From assembly GCA_051647535.1 (NCBI GenBank), contig JBOFEA010000025.1, forward strand, positions 56,466 through 120,465: a stretch of DNA of 64,000 nucleotides, read 5' to 3'. Shown here piece by piece: positions 18,266-27,177 of the stretch. This DNA comes from Brevinema_A sp051647535. GTDB lineage: Bacteria > Spirochaetota > Brevinematia > Brevinematales > Brevinemataceae. Numbering within the stretch: the first letter of the stretch is position 1; each line of letters opens with the position of its first letter. A model generated the notes under the pieces. It was not told the origin of the DNA, did not search any database, and was given only the letters and a program-made list of their open reading frames with translations. A program made the position numbers and the translations under genes.

Positions 18266-18718
18266 TTATAACTTAGTATTCTTATATACTGTAAATAACT
18301 CCTTAATCTGCATATAATACTGCTTATTTTCATTATCAAATTCCAATAAATTATCAATGTCATCTTCAGAAAACGGAATATTTCCGCCATTTGTATGAAT
18401 CGCATCCAAAACAAAATCTATAAATGCTTCATCTCTAGAATTCTCATCCTTAAAATGAAAAATATTTACTATACTGTTATCTTTAGAACTCATACATATA
18501 ATCGCATAAGGATTGTTTTTATCAAGATCTTGGGAAGTCATAGAGAAAATATTTTCTTGTTCTTCAATCATACGTTCCATTTCAGAATGTTCCATTCTGA
18601 CAAACATGTCTAACTCTGAATCATTAAACTTAACCTTCGGACAATGATATATACATAATCCTAATAATGTATTTATTGCATGGCATTCTTCACAATAAAA
18701 TAAAGTATCTTTGTTCAT
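18266..18718 (-). CDS. Unknown protein with N-terminal cysteine cluster
   Basis: 150 residues, family not recognised. Cysteines at residues 9, 12, 22 and 26 (YCEECHAIN and LCIYHCP) could bind zinc. The rest is acidic with DDIDNLLEF. No signal peptide. AGAGG precedes the ATG, and a terminator follows, so it is a separate unit upstream of the eut operon. It does not resemble EutR, EutV or EutW. Confidence 0.6.
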   Translation of the reverse strand: MNKDTLFYCEECHAINTLLGLCIYHCPKVKFNDSELDMFVRMEHSEMERMIEEQENIFSMTSQDLDKNNPYAIICMSSKDNSIVNIFHFKDENSRDEAFIDFVLDAIHTNGGNIPFSEDDIDNLLEFDNENKQYYMQIKELFTVYKNTKL

Positions 18719-19657
18719 CCATATCCTCTTTCATAAATCTGCACTAATACTAAACATTCATTATCATGATATGAGTCGGATTGATATTGTTTGGTCTGAT
18801 TGACAACTATTTTTAAAATTGTCAGAATACTGATACCTTTTTCATTAAGAAAATAATAAGCCCTTATTAAAATACCGTTATTCGTCTAATTCTACTATAT
18901 ACCTGCTTCAATTATTTATCAAATATAATAAAGACCAGCTTTCATAACTGCCAACCGGAAATATATTATATTGTTTCTCTTTATCAGATTTAATATATCA
19001 TCTATATAAACTAAGTAATCTATCTTATATGTTGTACCCAACACAGCATTCAAAATCCCACCATATGGACACTCCTCAGTATAAAAAGACTGCACAAGCC
19101 TATATACTGTTTTTACAACCTTTACTCATTTTAAACTTCAAAACCGTATTCATTATTCCAAACAAATTACATATATTCTATCCTTTTCAAAATTTCTATT
19201 CCATTAATTAAACCAATCATATGCTTAAATGCTTAACCATTTATCAAAGATATTATTTATTGAGCGATAGAATGATACTACTTATTAACAATGATACAAT
19301 ATTCCCCGATATTATTTACCAACACACTTAGCATACAGAATTCCGCTTCATTAAAAGCGTTTTATAGTTGACAGCATCGATATTTCTATAAGCCTGACAA
19401 TATCTGAAGATAGCTTGGGAAAACCTTCATTCAACAGTAATAAACTTAAAGCAAACAATATTTTCTTCATTCAGTATTTCTTAATAAAATATTTATAGTA
19501 TTAAGAATATATAGTGATATATTTTATTATTTATTCGTTTTATATTTTTTTGTTTGTTTTGTGTTAAAAAAACAAGCCGTAAATTTTACTTATTTTCTTG
19601 ATATATTTATAAATACACATTAACTTATCAATACAATATATAAAAAAGAGGTTCATT
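18719..19657. other. Gene-poor stretch of about 940 bp
   Basis: No supported gene. A 60-codon frame at 19029-19211 lacks a ribosome site and has no protein-like pattern. There is a spaced inverted repeat TGACAA/TTGTCA near 18800-18825. It could be a decayed gene or hold unseen small RNAs. Confidence 0.5.
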
Positions 19658-20485
19658 ATGACAGAGTATTATTCCTTGGTTCAACAATACGCATACTTAA
19701 GTGCGGCAGTACTTTTCACCTTATTTACCTTGACATTTTTTATTGCCCAACAAATCAAGCTATGGGTTATTTTGGATATTATATGGGGAGCAGGATTTTG
19801 TACTGTTGCCTTATTAGGCTGGGGATTATTTGGATTTGAGTTTAATCTCAAATTAATTCCTGTGATTTTTGTATTGCTATGGGGAATACGTTTAGCTGTA
19901 CATCTCGGTATTCGTTCTCTTCACAAAAATAAAAAAACAGAAGATCCCAGATACGAAACCCTAAAAGGCCATCCTTTTCAATCTTACATCAATATTTTTC
20001 TATCTCAAGCAGCATTTACATGGATGATGTGCATACCGTTTTTCTTTTTTATGCCTGCAGACATTGAAACCATAAGCTCATCAATGGGAATTACCTCAAT
20101 TGTATTAGGAAGTGTTGTTTGTATCTGGGGATTAGTATGGGAGTGGACTGCAGATTTTCAGCTTGCCAAAAAAACTACTAAAGGATTGGTACTACGAACA
20201 GGATTATGGAAATATTCCCGACATCCTAATTATTTTGGTGAAATAAGTTTTTGGTGGGGGATTTGGATTATAACAAGGTCTTCATCAACAGCAGAATTAG
20301 GATATATGGGAGACATTATATTCCAAACAGTCGCATCTATTATATCACCATTAACAATAACACTAATTATCAGCAAACTTACAGGACCTATGCTGGAAAA
20401 ATTAATGGAAAAATATCCTGATTGGGAAGAATATCGGCGTGCAACTCCTTATATTTGCCCTTTCGGACAAAAAATTAATAGATAA
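19658..20485 (+). CDS. DUF1295 membrane protein, steroid reductase / ICMT-like
   Basis: 275 residues with six or seven membrane segments. The C-terminal block LWKYSRHPNYFGEISFWWG is the hallmark of DUF1295 proteins, which share the fold of 3-oxo-5-alpha-steroid dehydrogenases and isoprenylcysteine methyltransferases. The substrate in bacteria is unknown, probably a lipid. AGAGG precedes the ATG. It is a single gene followed by the tRNA promoter. Confidence 0.88.
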   Translation: MTEYYSLVQQYAYLSAAVLFTLFTLTFFIAQQIKLWVILDIIWGAGFCTVALLGWGLFGFEFNLKLIPVIFVLLWGIRLAVHLGIRSLHKNKKTEDPRYETLKGHPFQSYINIFLSQAAFTWMMCIPFFFFMPADIETISSSMGITSIVLGSVVCIWGLVWEWTADFQLAKKTTKGLVLRTGLWKYSRHPNYFGEISFWWGIWIITRSSSTAELGYMGDIIFQTVASIISPLTITLIISKLTGPMLEKLMEKYPDWEEYRRATPYICPFGQKINR

Positions 20486-20497
20486 GATAAAAAACTA

Positions 20498-20526
20498 TTG
20501 ACAACAAAAAAAAAATATACTATAAT
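20498..20526 (+). promoter_or_regulatory. Consensus promoter of tRNA-Arg
   Basis: TTGACA, 17 bp, TATAAT: a full match to the sigma-70 consensus, ending 11 bp before the tRNA. Confidence 0.92.
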
Positions 20527-20537
20527 AATCAGTATAT

Positions 20538-20611
20538 GTGCCTATAGCTCAGCTGGATAGAGCATTGGATTGCGGTTCCAAAGGTCTTAGGTTCGACTCC
20601 TAATAGGCACG
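20538..20611 (+). tRNA. tRNA-Arg (anticodon GCG)
   Basis: All arms pair: acceptor GTGCCTA/TAGGCAC, D stem GCTC/GAGC, anticodon stem TTGGA/TCCAA, T stem TTAGG/CCTAA with loop TTCGACT. The seven-base anticodon loop TTGCGGT gives anticodon GCG (20572-20574), reading CGC and CGU. A20 in the D loop and G73 fit arginine identity. CCA is not encoded. Most bacteria use ACG with inosine for these codons, so GCG is unusual. Confidence 0.95.
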
Positions 20612-20645
20612 AAAAAACTCCTTACATATTGTAAGGAGTTTTTTA
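20612..20645 (+). terminator. Terminator after tRNA-Arg
   Basis: AAACTCCTTAC and GTAAGGAGTTT arms with a five-base loop followed by a T-run, directly after the tRNA. Confidence 0.93.
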
Positions 20646-20671
20646 TTTTAAACCATATTATCTAACGATGA

Positions 20672-21286
20672 CTAAATAAAATACCCTTTTTTACTCCAAT
20701 ATTCTAAAATATCAGTATTTAAGGATACATTTCTTGTTTTTTTCGTTATCTGCGAAATAGTATCATAATAAAACGACTGCCCAGCAAGAGGTACTAATAC
20801 CCCGTCTTCATTAGGAAGCGATACATACGCGTAAACAAATTTATCCGGAATATTAAGCATATTTGGAAATATAGCATGAGTTTTCCAGCTTCCATTCAAA
20901 TAAGTAAACACTGAAAACACACACGGCTCCTTGGAATTTAATAAAAACATGATATCTTCATTAGAAGAAGGAATATCACTTAATGTTGAAAACATATACC
21001 AAGAAACAGTAAAACGGGTATTAAAAATATTCAATCCGGTGATTGTAGAAAAAAATCCAAAACTTTCTTCTTGAGGCTGAAAAATCAATTCTAACATATC
21101 TTCGGATAAAGGATGTGACTGAGAAACCCCATTTGCTTGTATCTTTAAAAAGGGAAGCTGATCTTTCAATTCTTTACTAATATTTTGATGGGTAAATCGA
21201 GTAAAATCATCAACAGTACTATAAATATTCCCCAATGATATTAGTAAAATATTCAATACACCCCAACAAATTACTTTTTCCTTCAT
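20672..21286 (-). CDS. Unknown secreted protein
   Basis: 204 residues with a signal peptide (hydrophobic residues about 6-20). The mature part is rich in Phe, Ser and Tyr and looks globular; no family recognised. The only ribosome signal is a weak GAG before the ATG. Its promoter region overlaps that of the small RNA on the other strand (shared TTGACAA/TTGTCAA). Confidence 0.6.
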   Translation of the reverse strand: MKEKVICWGVLNILLISLGNIYSTVDDFTRFTHQNISKELKDQLPFLKIQANGVSQSHPLSEDMLELIFQPQEESFGFFSTITGLNIFNTRFTVSWYMFSTLSDIPSSNEDIMFLLNSKEPCVFSVFTYLNGSWKTHAIFPNMLNIPDKFVYAYVSLPNEDGVLVPLAGQSFYYDTISQITKKTRNVSLNTDILEYWSKKGYFI

Positions 21287-21351
21287 AATAACAACTCATC
21301 TTACTTACGTATTAAGAACATTATCGGAAAATTTATATTTTATATAATATA

Positions 21352-21380
21352 TTGACAAATTTAATTAAAAATGATATAAT
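21352..21380 (+). promoter_or_regulatory. Consensus promoter with no gene downstream
   Basis: TTGACA, 17 bp, TATAAT, with TGA before the -10. No protein gene follows on the plus strand for over 10 kb, so it should drive a noncoding RNA. Confidence 0.85.
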
Positions 21381-21386
21381 TTATTC

Positions 21387-21530
21387 GATATTTGAATATT
21401 CTAAATATCTATATTATAATATTATAAAATATTTCGGATTTCAAGACAAAGTCATAGTAAACTGATAATCACCTACCTTACAAATTTATTAGTTAAACGT
21501 GATATTATTTTGTACTTGAAATCCGTTTTT
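21387..21530 (+). ncRNA. Putative small RNA, about 144 nt
   Basis: From the predicted start there is a 5-prime hairpin (GATATTT 21387-21393 with AAATATC 21403-21409). Then a perfect 11-bp long-range stem, CGGATTTCAAG (21435-21445) with CTTGAAATCCG (21515-21525), is followed at once by TTTTT, as in an intrinsic terminator. Inside it GATAATCAC can pair with GTGAT and part of the next TTATT. The closing stem, inner bubble and second stem loosely recall 6S RNA, but it is shorter and I cannot assign it. It has no coding frame. Confidence 0.65.
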
Positions 21531-21680
21531 GATCTAAATAATAAAATAGTATTTTCAATTAATTTTATTAAAACATCAGATTTGATTGTATAATAATGAC
21601 ACGAATAAGACTCATTGTTTACTAAAAATTTCAGATTTATATTTTTGATAAGTTCTTGATTAGGATAAGAAAGATATTAA

Positions 21681-22745
21681 TTAACGAAGATTTGTTCTAT
21701 CACTTTTTTTGTTATGCTTAATGAAACGGGCAATACGGTGGGATTGTTTTTTATCGACATCTCGTCCGAATTCTTGTCTTTTAACTAATAATTCCAATGC
21801 TTCTTCTTGAAGACGACGCCAATTTTCGACTCTTTCAACATCGATATTATTTAGTTCTACGGCTTCCAAAACAGCACATCCGGGTTCAGAAATATGACTA
21901 CAGTCTCTAAATCGGCATTTTTGAGACAATTGTTCTATATCGACAAAACTATCACTAAGAGTTTCATCACTATCAAGCCAAACCCTTAATTCTCTAATAC
22001 CAGGATTATCAATCAGAATTCCGCCACCTTCTAAAAAAAACATATCGCGAGAAGTTGTTGTATGTTTTCCTTTATTATGTTTGTTTAAAGATTTAATACT
22101 CTGCCTGTCTTCTTTTAGCAGAGCATTAACAATAGTTGATTTTCCGACTCCTGATGATCCTAAAAACACAACAGTTTTACTGTGACCAATAAATTCTGAA
22201 AGTACATTCAAAGAATCCGGATCAAGAGCATTTGTCATAAGAATAGGAATATCTTGAACCAGTTTTTCGGTTTCTTTTATAAAATATTCTTTATCTTCAA
22301 TCATATCAACTTTATTAAGAATAATTACAGGTTTTGCACCGCTTTCAACAGCTAATGCAATATAACGTTCAAGTTTTCTGGGATTAAAATCTTCAAACAA
22401 AGATATTACTAAAAAAATAATATCCGCATTAGCGGCTATTACTTGTTCTTCAGAAGTTTTTCCGGCTACTTTTCGAGAAATTTTACTTTTTCTGGGTATG
22501 AGTTGTTCTATCATCAAGTAATCCAATTGCAGTGAACAATAAACCCAATCACCTATTGCAGGCCAAGCCTCTTTAGATAATTTTTGACGCAAACGTCCGC
22601 GTATACGAGCGGGAAATTGTCCATTCATGTTTGCAACATCATAACCAAAATTATGTTTTCTAATAATTCTAGCTGGTACATAGTCCGGTTCTAAGGGTTT
22701 TGATGCAGAAAAAAAATCATCCCATCCTAATTCTTGAAGATTCAT
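21681..22745 (-). CDS. rsgA: Small-subunit ribosome biogenesis GTPase RsgA
   Basis: GTPase of 354 residues that checks late 30S assembly. An OB domain is followed by a circularly permuted GTPase with NKVDM (G4), FLGSSGVGKSTIVNAL (G1) and DNPGIREL (G3), and a C-terminal zinc knuckle CRFRDCSHISEPGC. It starts 8 bp after the V-ATPase I gene and is therefore probably the last gene of that operon. The C-terminus is basic. Confidence 0.96.
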   Translation of the reverse strand: MNLQELGWDDFFSASKPLEPDYVPARIIRKHNFGYDVANMNGQFPARIRGRLRQKLSKEAWPAIGDWVYCSLQLDYLMIEQLIPRKSKISRKVAGKTSEEQVIAANADIIFLVISLFEDFNPRKLERYIALAVESGAKPVIILNKVDMIEDKEYFIKETEKLVQDIPILMTNALDPDSLNVLSEFIGHSKTVVFLGSSGVGKSTIVNALLKEDRQSIKSLNKHNKGKHTTTSRDMFFLEGGGILIDNPGIRELRVWLDSDETLSDSFVDIEQLSQKCRFRDCSHISEPGCAVLEAVELNNIDVERVENWRRLQEEALELLVKRQEFGRDVDKKQSHRIARFIKHNKKSDRTNLR

Positions 22746-22753
22746 GTAAAATA

Positions 22754-24712
22754 TTACCTTACCTTTTTATTATGTTCAATGGGTTTATAAATTCTTCCCG
22801 TACCTCTAAAAAATCTCATAAAAAATTCATAATATTCTAAACGAAGAGTTTGTATTCCAACAATAAATCCTTCCATAACAATAACAAATATATTTCCAAT
22901 TATTACAATTAAATTAGCAGCCAGCATATTGGATCCGGCTAAGTCTCTTAACGTAAACACAGCAGCCATCAATGCAGCATGCGTAAGGGCAAAAGCTCCG
23001 ACTCTTACAAAAGATAAGGTATTAGTAAGCATAGAAAGAAAGAATTCAAACATATCAAAGAACCCCATCCACCAATCTTTTAAGGAACCGTGTTTATAAA
23101 TCAAAGCTTCCCAAACTCGTTCCAAACCTAAGAAAAAAGTAAAAATACCAAATATCCAAAAAAGATAAGATGAAACTAATCCATTAGTAATAAACTGCCA
23201 ACCCATTAACAACAGCAAAAGATACATTAAAAAAGCAACAAGTCCTTTATGAGAGAAGATCAGAATACTCCAATCTTTCATACGAAAACAATTAATAATA
23301 CCCAAGATAAAACTAAGAGTAATAATTCCCATACCTAAAATAACAGCATACAGCAACAAAGAATCAATACTATGCATAGGACTTAGCCAAAGAGGATGGG
23401 GAACCCAAGAATAATAAGCAGATTCATAGCCAAAATAAGACCCGTATAAAAATCCAAACAAAATAGATGCAAGACCAACCCAAACCATTAATCCGAAAAT
23501 CATTCTAAAAGAGACTTTACTGATTAATAATCCTAGTACTCCAAGTAAAAAAAGTACAGCACCTTGACCTACATCACCAAACATTGCACCGTAAAGCAGA
23601 ACATACAAACATGCAAATATCGGTGTAGGATCAATTTCACGATAATGAGGAATTCCAAAAGTTGTGACAAGTTGTTCAAAAGGACGTATAATTTTGGGAT
23701 TAGACAATTTTGTAGGAATATCGATATTATCAGTATTAATGGATTTAACATTTTCAGCCTTAACAACCACTAATTCAAAATTTTTACCACATATTTTTTC
23801 GATTTCTTTTTTTAACGAACCAAATTCTGAAGCCGATATCCACCCTGAAAGCAAATATACATGACCTCCGGCACAGCGGATAGAGTTTCTAATATCGCAA
23901 AGACGCTGTTGTTGTTGCAAATATTGTTTGATATGAATATATCTATCCATAAATATAGGAGCTGTTTTTGCTATTTCTATTTCTAACAAATCTTCTTCAT
24001 CATTTAAAGTATTGTATTCAAAGCTCAATTTTAAAATATTAGCTTCACCTTCTCCAAAGAATTCCAACGGAAGACCATAATTTACAAAATATAAATGTTC
24101 TAACAGTTTATTTAACTGTTCAGCTTGATTATTAGGAACGGAAATAAAAATGATTTGAGAATCACTAACATGTCCTTGAGAAAACATCTGCCCGTTAAAA
24201 TGTTGAAATTCCTGCTGAAGCTGGCCAAAATTCGTTGAACTAATAATTCCAAGTACACAAAAGAAATCTTTTGTATCGATTTTTTTACTAGGGTCATTTT
24301 TAGCTTTATGGAACATATTCAATCCAGCAATTTTAACTGCTATTTCTTCACGTCTTTTTTTTATTTTACTGTATCGATCAATAAATAAATTTTTCTTAAC
24401 ATGATATTGATAAAGCATTTCACGAATAGATATTAACGAAATTTCACTATTTTCAAGTTTACTACCGGCATTATTGGAAGGATACTTTTGATAGAATTTA
24501 TATAATTCATCAGCATCTTTCTGAAATTCCGCAATCTTTTTCTTTTGCTCAATAGGATTTTCACGAATCCAATATTCCTGATCTTGATCTGCTATCGAAG
24601 AGCTCACAGACGGTTCAAATTCTATAGTATCCAAAATCAATTGTGATACAGAGTCAATATTATTTTTAAGTATCAGTAAATCAATTTGCAGCATTTTTTG
24701 GGTTACAAACAT
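22754..24712 (-). CDS. atpI: V-type ATPase subunit I (a subunit)
   Basis: Membrane stator subunit that forms the ion half-channels. About 650 residues: a cytoplasmic N-terminal half of mixed coiled coil, then seven or eight membrane segments with GAMFGDVGQGAVLFLLG and LSFVRVGAFALTHAAL, where the arginine is the expected channel residue. I choose the ATG at 24712 because GAGG lies 6 bp before it; a TTG 15 bp upstream is also open. Confidence 0.95.
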   Translation of the reverse strand: MFVTQKMLQIDLLILKNNIDSVSQLILDTIEFEPSVSSSIADQDQEYWIRENPIEQKKKIAEFQKDADELYKFYQKYPSNNAGSKLENSEISLISIREMLYQYHVKKNLFIDRYSKIKKRREEIAVKIAGLNMFHKAKNDPSKKIDTKDFFCVLGIISSTNFGQLQQEFQHFNGQMFSQGHVSDSQIIFISVPNNQAEQLNKLLEHLYFVNYGLPLEFFGEGEANILKLSFEYNTLNDEEDLLEIEIAKTAPIFMDRYIHIKQYLQQQQRLCDIRNSIRCAGGHVYLLSGWISASEFGSLKKEIEKICGKNFELVVVKAENVKSINTDNIDIPTKLSNPKIIRPFEQLVTTFGIPHYREIDPTPIFACLYVLLYGAMFGDVGQGAVLFLLGVLGLLISKVSFRMIFGLMVWVGLASILFGFLYGSYFGYESAYYSWVPHPLWLSPMHSIDSLLLYAVILGMGIITLSFILGIINCFRMKDWSILIFSHKGLVAFLMYLLLLLMGWQFITNGLVSSYLFWIFGIFTFFLGLERVWEALIYKHGSLKDWWMGFFDMFEFFLSMLTNTLSFVRVGAFALTHAALMAAVFTLRDLAGSNMLAANLIVIIGNIFVIVMEGFIVGIQTLRLEYYEFFMRFFRGTGRIYKPIEHNKKVR

Positions 24713-24737
24713 ACGCGTCCTCGTCAAATAAAATCAT

Positions 24738-25730
24738 TTATAAAAACTGCATAACATCAGATTTATCAATCTGAAACGATTTTACAGCTATAACGGTTGA
24801 AATTTTGTGGTACTGTATTTTTTTCAATTGTATAAATGCCACAAAGGATGACAAACTGCTTAAATCTGCATGAAGAGTTTTACGGCATGAAAATTCGATT
24901 TTCTTCCGAAGAGCAGATCGAATAGCAGAAGAGTCTTCAGGCAGATCTAAAGGTATTAACTTCAGAGCACCCAAATAATATAAAAAATCCGCACCGGTAG
25001 ATGCAAAAGCAAATCGAGACCAGTCTTCATTAGACATTATATGGGTTAAATTAGGAATATATTGAAGAGCTTCTATTGGTTCAATATGATAGTGATATCG
25101 ATAACGAAACAAAAGTACCAACCGTTCAAACTGTAAAGAAGTAAGAACAAGATGACGTATAGCTCTTCGACTGGACATATCAAGCCCTTTGGATGCAGAG
25201 CTTATCCGACTGACATAAAAATTATCCAATACCGTTTCCCAATATAAGGTATTCTTTTCCTGCTGGGTTTTTTGAAGAGAAGGATAAAGTGAATAATACT
25301 CTGTTCCTTCTAAAAGATGTTGCAATTCGGTAAAACTATGAATTTCAGATAACTGTTTCACTGTAAAATGAGAAACAAAATCTATTTCATTAAAATGGGG
25401 ACGAAAATTTTTAGACAACAAAGCACGCACAAGAATTTTTAAATTTTCTATCTCAAATTCTTTTAAAAGTTCTTTAATAAACAAACGACCAGATCCGTTG
25501 GATAAGGACATTGCAATACGCCCATATTCGAACAAAGAAGACTTAAAAGTATACAGAAACGTTGCAGAATCAGAAGTATCCAATTTTGCATTTTTTTCTT
25601 TAGCGGATATTTTAGAGTATAAAACCGATAAATCATCATTAAGAAGGTCTTCAATTTCGTTATTCTTTAATAAGGAAAGATTCCACGATCTTACCCGGAC
25701 TGATAAAGGAATATATTGAAACGATGTCAT
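24738..25730 (-). CDS. atpC: V-type ATPase subunit C (AC39/d type)
   Basis: 330-residue cytoplasmic protein, the size of the V0D/AC39 family that links the rotor axle to the K ring. Helix-rich, with ALLSKNFRPHFNEIDFV and ENLKILVRALL as in other bacterial C subunits. It lies between the stalk gene (3 bp) and subunit I. Confidence 0.88.
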   Translation of the reverse strand: MTSFQYIPLSVRVRSWNLSLLKNNEIEDLLNDDLSVLYSKISAKEKNAKLDTSDSATFLYTFKSSLFEYGRIAMSLSNGSGRLFIKELLKEFEIENLKILVRALLSKNFRPHFNEIDFVSHFTVKQLSEIHSFTELQHLLEGTEYYSLYPSLQKTQQEKNTLYWETVLDNFYVSRISSASKGLDMSSRRAIRHLVLTSLQFERLVLLFRYRYHYHIEPIEALQYIPNLTHIMSNEDWSRFAFASTGADFLYYLGALKLIPLDLPEDSSAIRSALRKKIEFSCRKTLHADLSSLSSFVAFIQLKKIQYHKISTVIAVKSFQIDKSDVMQFL

Positions 25731-25733
25731 AAA

Positions 25734-26048
25734 TCAATTCTCTTTCCAAAATTTTTCACAAATTTTTTGAAAAATTTGTTCTTTACGCTGTTCAAACAAT
25801 TTTTGTAAATCTTCTTTTTTATTATTTGAATAATTTTTAATTAGCTCTTCTTCATATTGTTCAACATTCTTTTGCATTTCAGCTTTAAGATCTTTAATCT
25901 TTTGAAGATATTCTTTTTCGAAAGAATCTTTCATGTTGCGAAACTTAATTTCTTTATTTTCATTCAAAAAAACAATTTTTTCTAGATATTGTTTTTCATA
26001 TAATTTTAACTGTTCTTCTAATTGAAAGATTTGCTCTAACACAGACAT
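25734..26048 (-). CDS. V-type ATPase peripheral-stalk coiled coil (H/G-like)
   Basis: 104 residues of almost pure charged coiled coil (Glu, Lys, Gln), as expected of the stalk partner of subunit E. The ATG at 26048 follows the stop of the UspA-like gene by one base and has GGAG five bases upstream; an alternative TTG at 26063 would overlap. Sequence is low in information, so the assignment rests on position and shape. Confidence 0.75.
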   Translation of the reverse strand: MSVLEQIFQLEEQLKLYEKQYLEKIVFLNENKEIKFRNMKDSFEKEYLQKIKDLKAEMQKNVEQYEEELIKNYSNNKKEDLQKLFEQRKEQIFQKICEKFWKEN

Positions 26049-26049
26049 G

Positions 26050-26496
26050 TTATTCTCCGGCAATCATAATACTCAATCCCGAACGAAGCAATTTTTTTTC
26101 TAAAGCACCAAATGAATCAATAAAATTATCACTTTGAGGATTACGTGCAAGCATAATATATTTCTTTCCGGCAAGATCGTTTCGGACAAATTGACAAATT
26201 TCCAAATACGGATCACCTTCTAGAACAGCTGTTTCAATAGGAATATGATAAGCAGCAGCTGTACGTTTTGCATATTCAAGAAATTTTTGAGCATCACGTT
26301 TCAAACCGTCTCCAAAAACAGAAGATTCTTCTTCAATAAAAATTCTATAACGCTGAAGTTTAGCAAGAGATTCTTTATCTAAAACATAAACAGCGGTAAC
26401 TTTGGCATTTAAATATGCAGCAGTTTCTATAGCTTTGTCTGTAGCAATTTTACTTTCGTCTGATCCTGTGATAGGAACAAAAATTTTAAATACCAT
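26050..26496 (-). CDS. UspA-like universal stress protein inside the V-ATPase operon
   Basis: 148 residues with the Usp fold start FKIFVPITGSDESKIATDKA and the second strand VTAVYVLDKE. The usual ATP loop (G-2x-G-9x-G-S/T) is not present near the end, where ARNPQSDNFIDSFG stands instead, so it probably does not bind ATP. Its first codons overlap the end of subunit D by 11 bp and its stop abuts the stalk gene, so its synthesis is tied to the ATPase. It may regulate or help assemble the enzyme; this is inference. Confidence 0.85.
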   Translation of the reverse strand: MVFKIFVPITGSDESKIATDKAIETAAYLNAKVTAVYVLDKESLAKLQRYRIFIEEESSVFGDGLKRDAQKFLEYAKRTAAAYHIPIETAVLEGDPYLEICQFVRNDLAGKKYIMLARNPQSDNFIDSFGALEKKLLRSGLSIMIAGE

Positions 26497-27151
26497 CTGC
26501 AGACTCCTTTTGAAGATTTTGTTTTCTACTCTTTTCTTTTATTCTTTTAATTTGAAACAATGTTTCTCTATCTTTTTCTTCCAAAATATCTTTGATAAAT
26601 TTGATTGTTTCTTGGGTATCTGGAATAATAAAATTCTCTAAAGCATTAATTCTTTGTTGAATTTTACTAATTTCCAAAGCAAGCCGCCAAGCAACTGTTT
26701 CTAAATAAGCTACTTCAGCTAATAATTCTTTAATTCCATGAGTAAGATGAAGCAGTTTATCAAAAGCAGGGCCTGTACTGGAAATCCCCATTGTAGGTAA
26801 AGACGATTTATTATCTTGGGAACGAGTAAACAATAATTTGGAAGCAACTACCCCCATAATAGAATAAGGTATTACCGTAACCTCATAATCACGATTGACA
26901 CTGTTAGTGATCAAATCAAGCGTCAAAGAATCTGTTTCCAAACGAACAATTGCCAATTGATTAAAAATAACCGACAGTTTTTTATCAAGTGATTGTCGTT
27001 TTTCACGAATCTCTGCTGCCAAAGAACTCAAATTCATAATGAGTATTTCTCTTTTTTGTTCCATCAATCCATGACCGTCTTTAGCCAATTTGAGTTCATC
27101 TTTAAGCATTGAAAGATTGCTTTTTGTCGGCGTGACATTAGTTTTTGCCAT
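26486..27151 (-). CDS. atpD: V-type ATPase subunit D (rotor axle)
   Basis: 221-residue coiled-coil protein that forms the central shaft. It has VTPTKSNLSMLKDELKLAKDG at the N-terminus and LETVAWRLALEISKIQQRIN, LEKDRE-like C-terminal part, all family marks. Usual length. AGGA precedes the ATG. Confidence 0.95.
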   Translation of the reverse strand: MAKTNVTPTKSNLSMLKDELKLAKDGHGLMEQKREILIMNLSSLAAEIREKRQSLDKKLSVIFNQLAIVRLETDSLTLDLITNSVNRDYEVTVIPYSIMGVVASKLLFTRSQDNKSSLPTMGISSTGPAFDKLLHLTHGIKELLAEVAYLETVAWRLALEISKIQQRINALENFIIPDTQETIKFIKDILEEKDRETLFQIKRIKEKSRKQNLQKESADGI

Positions 27152-27177
27152 ACAAACATCCTAATTCACTAAATTTA

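Noticed and set aside
19029..19211. Plus-strand frame of 60 codons in the gene-poor stretch
   Set aside because: No ribosome site and no protein-like pattern.
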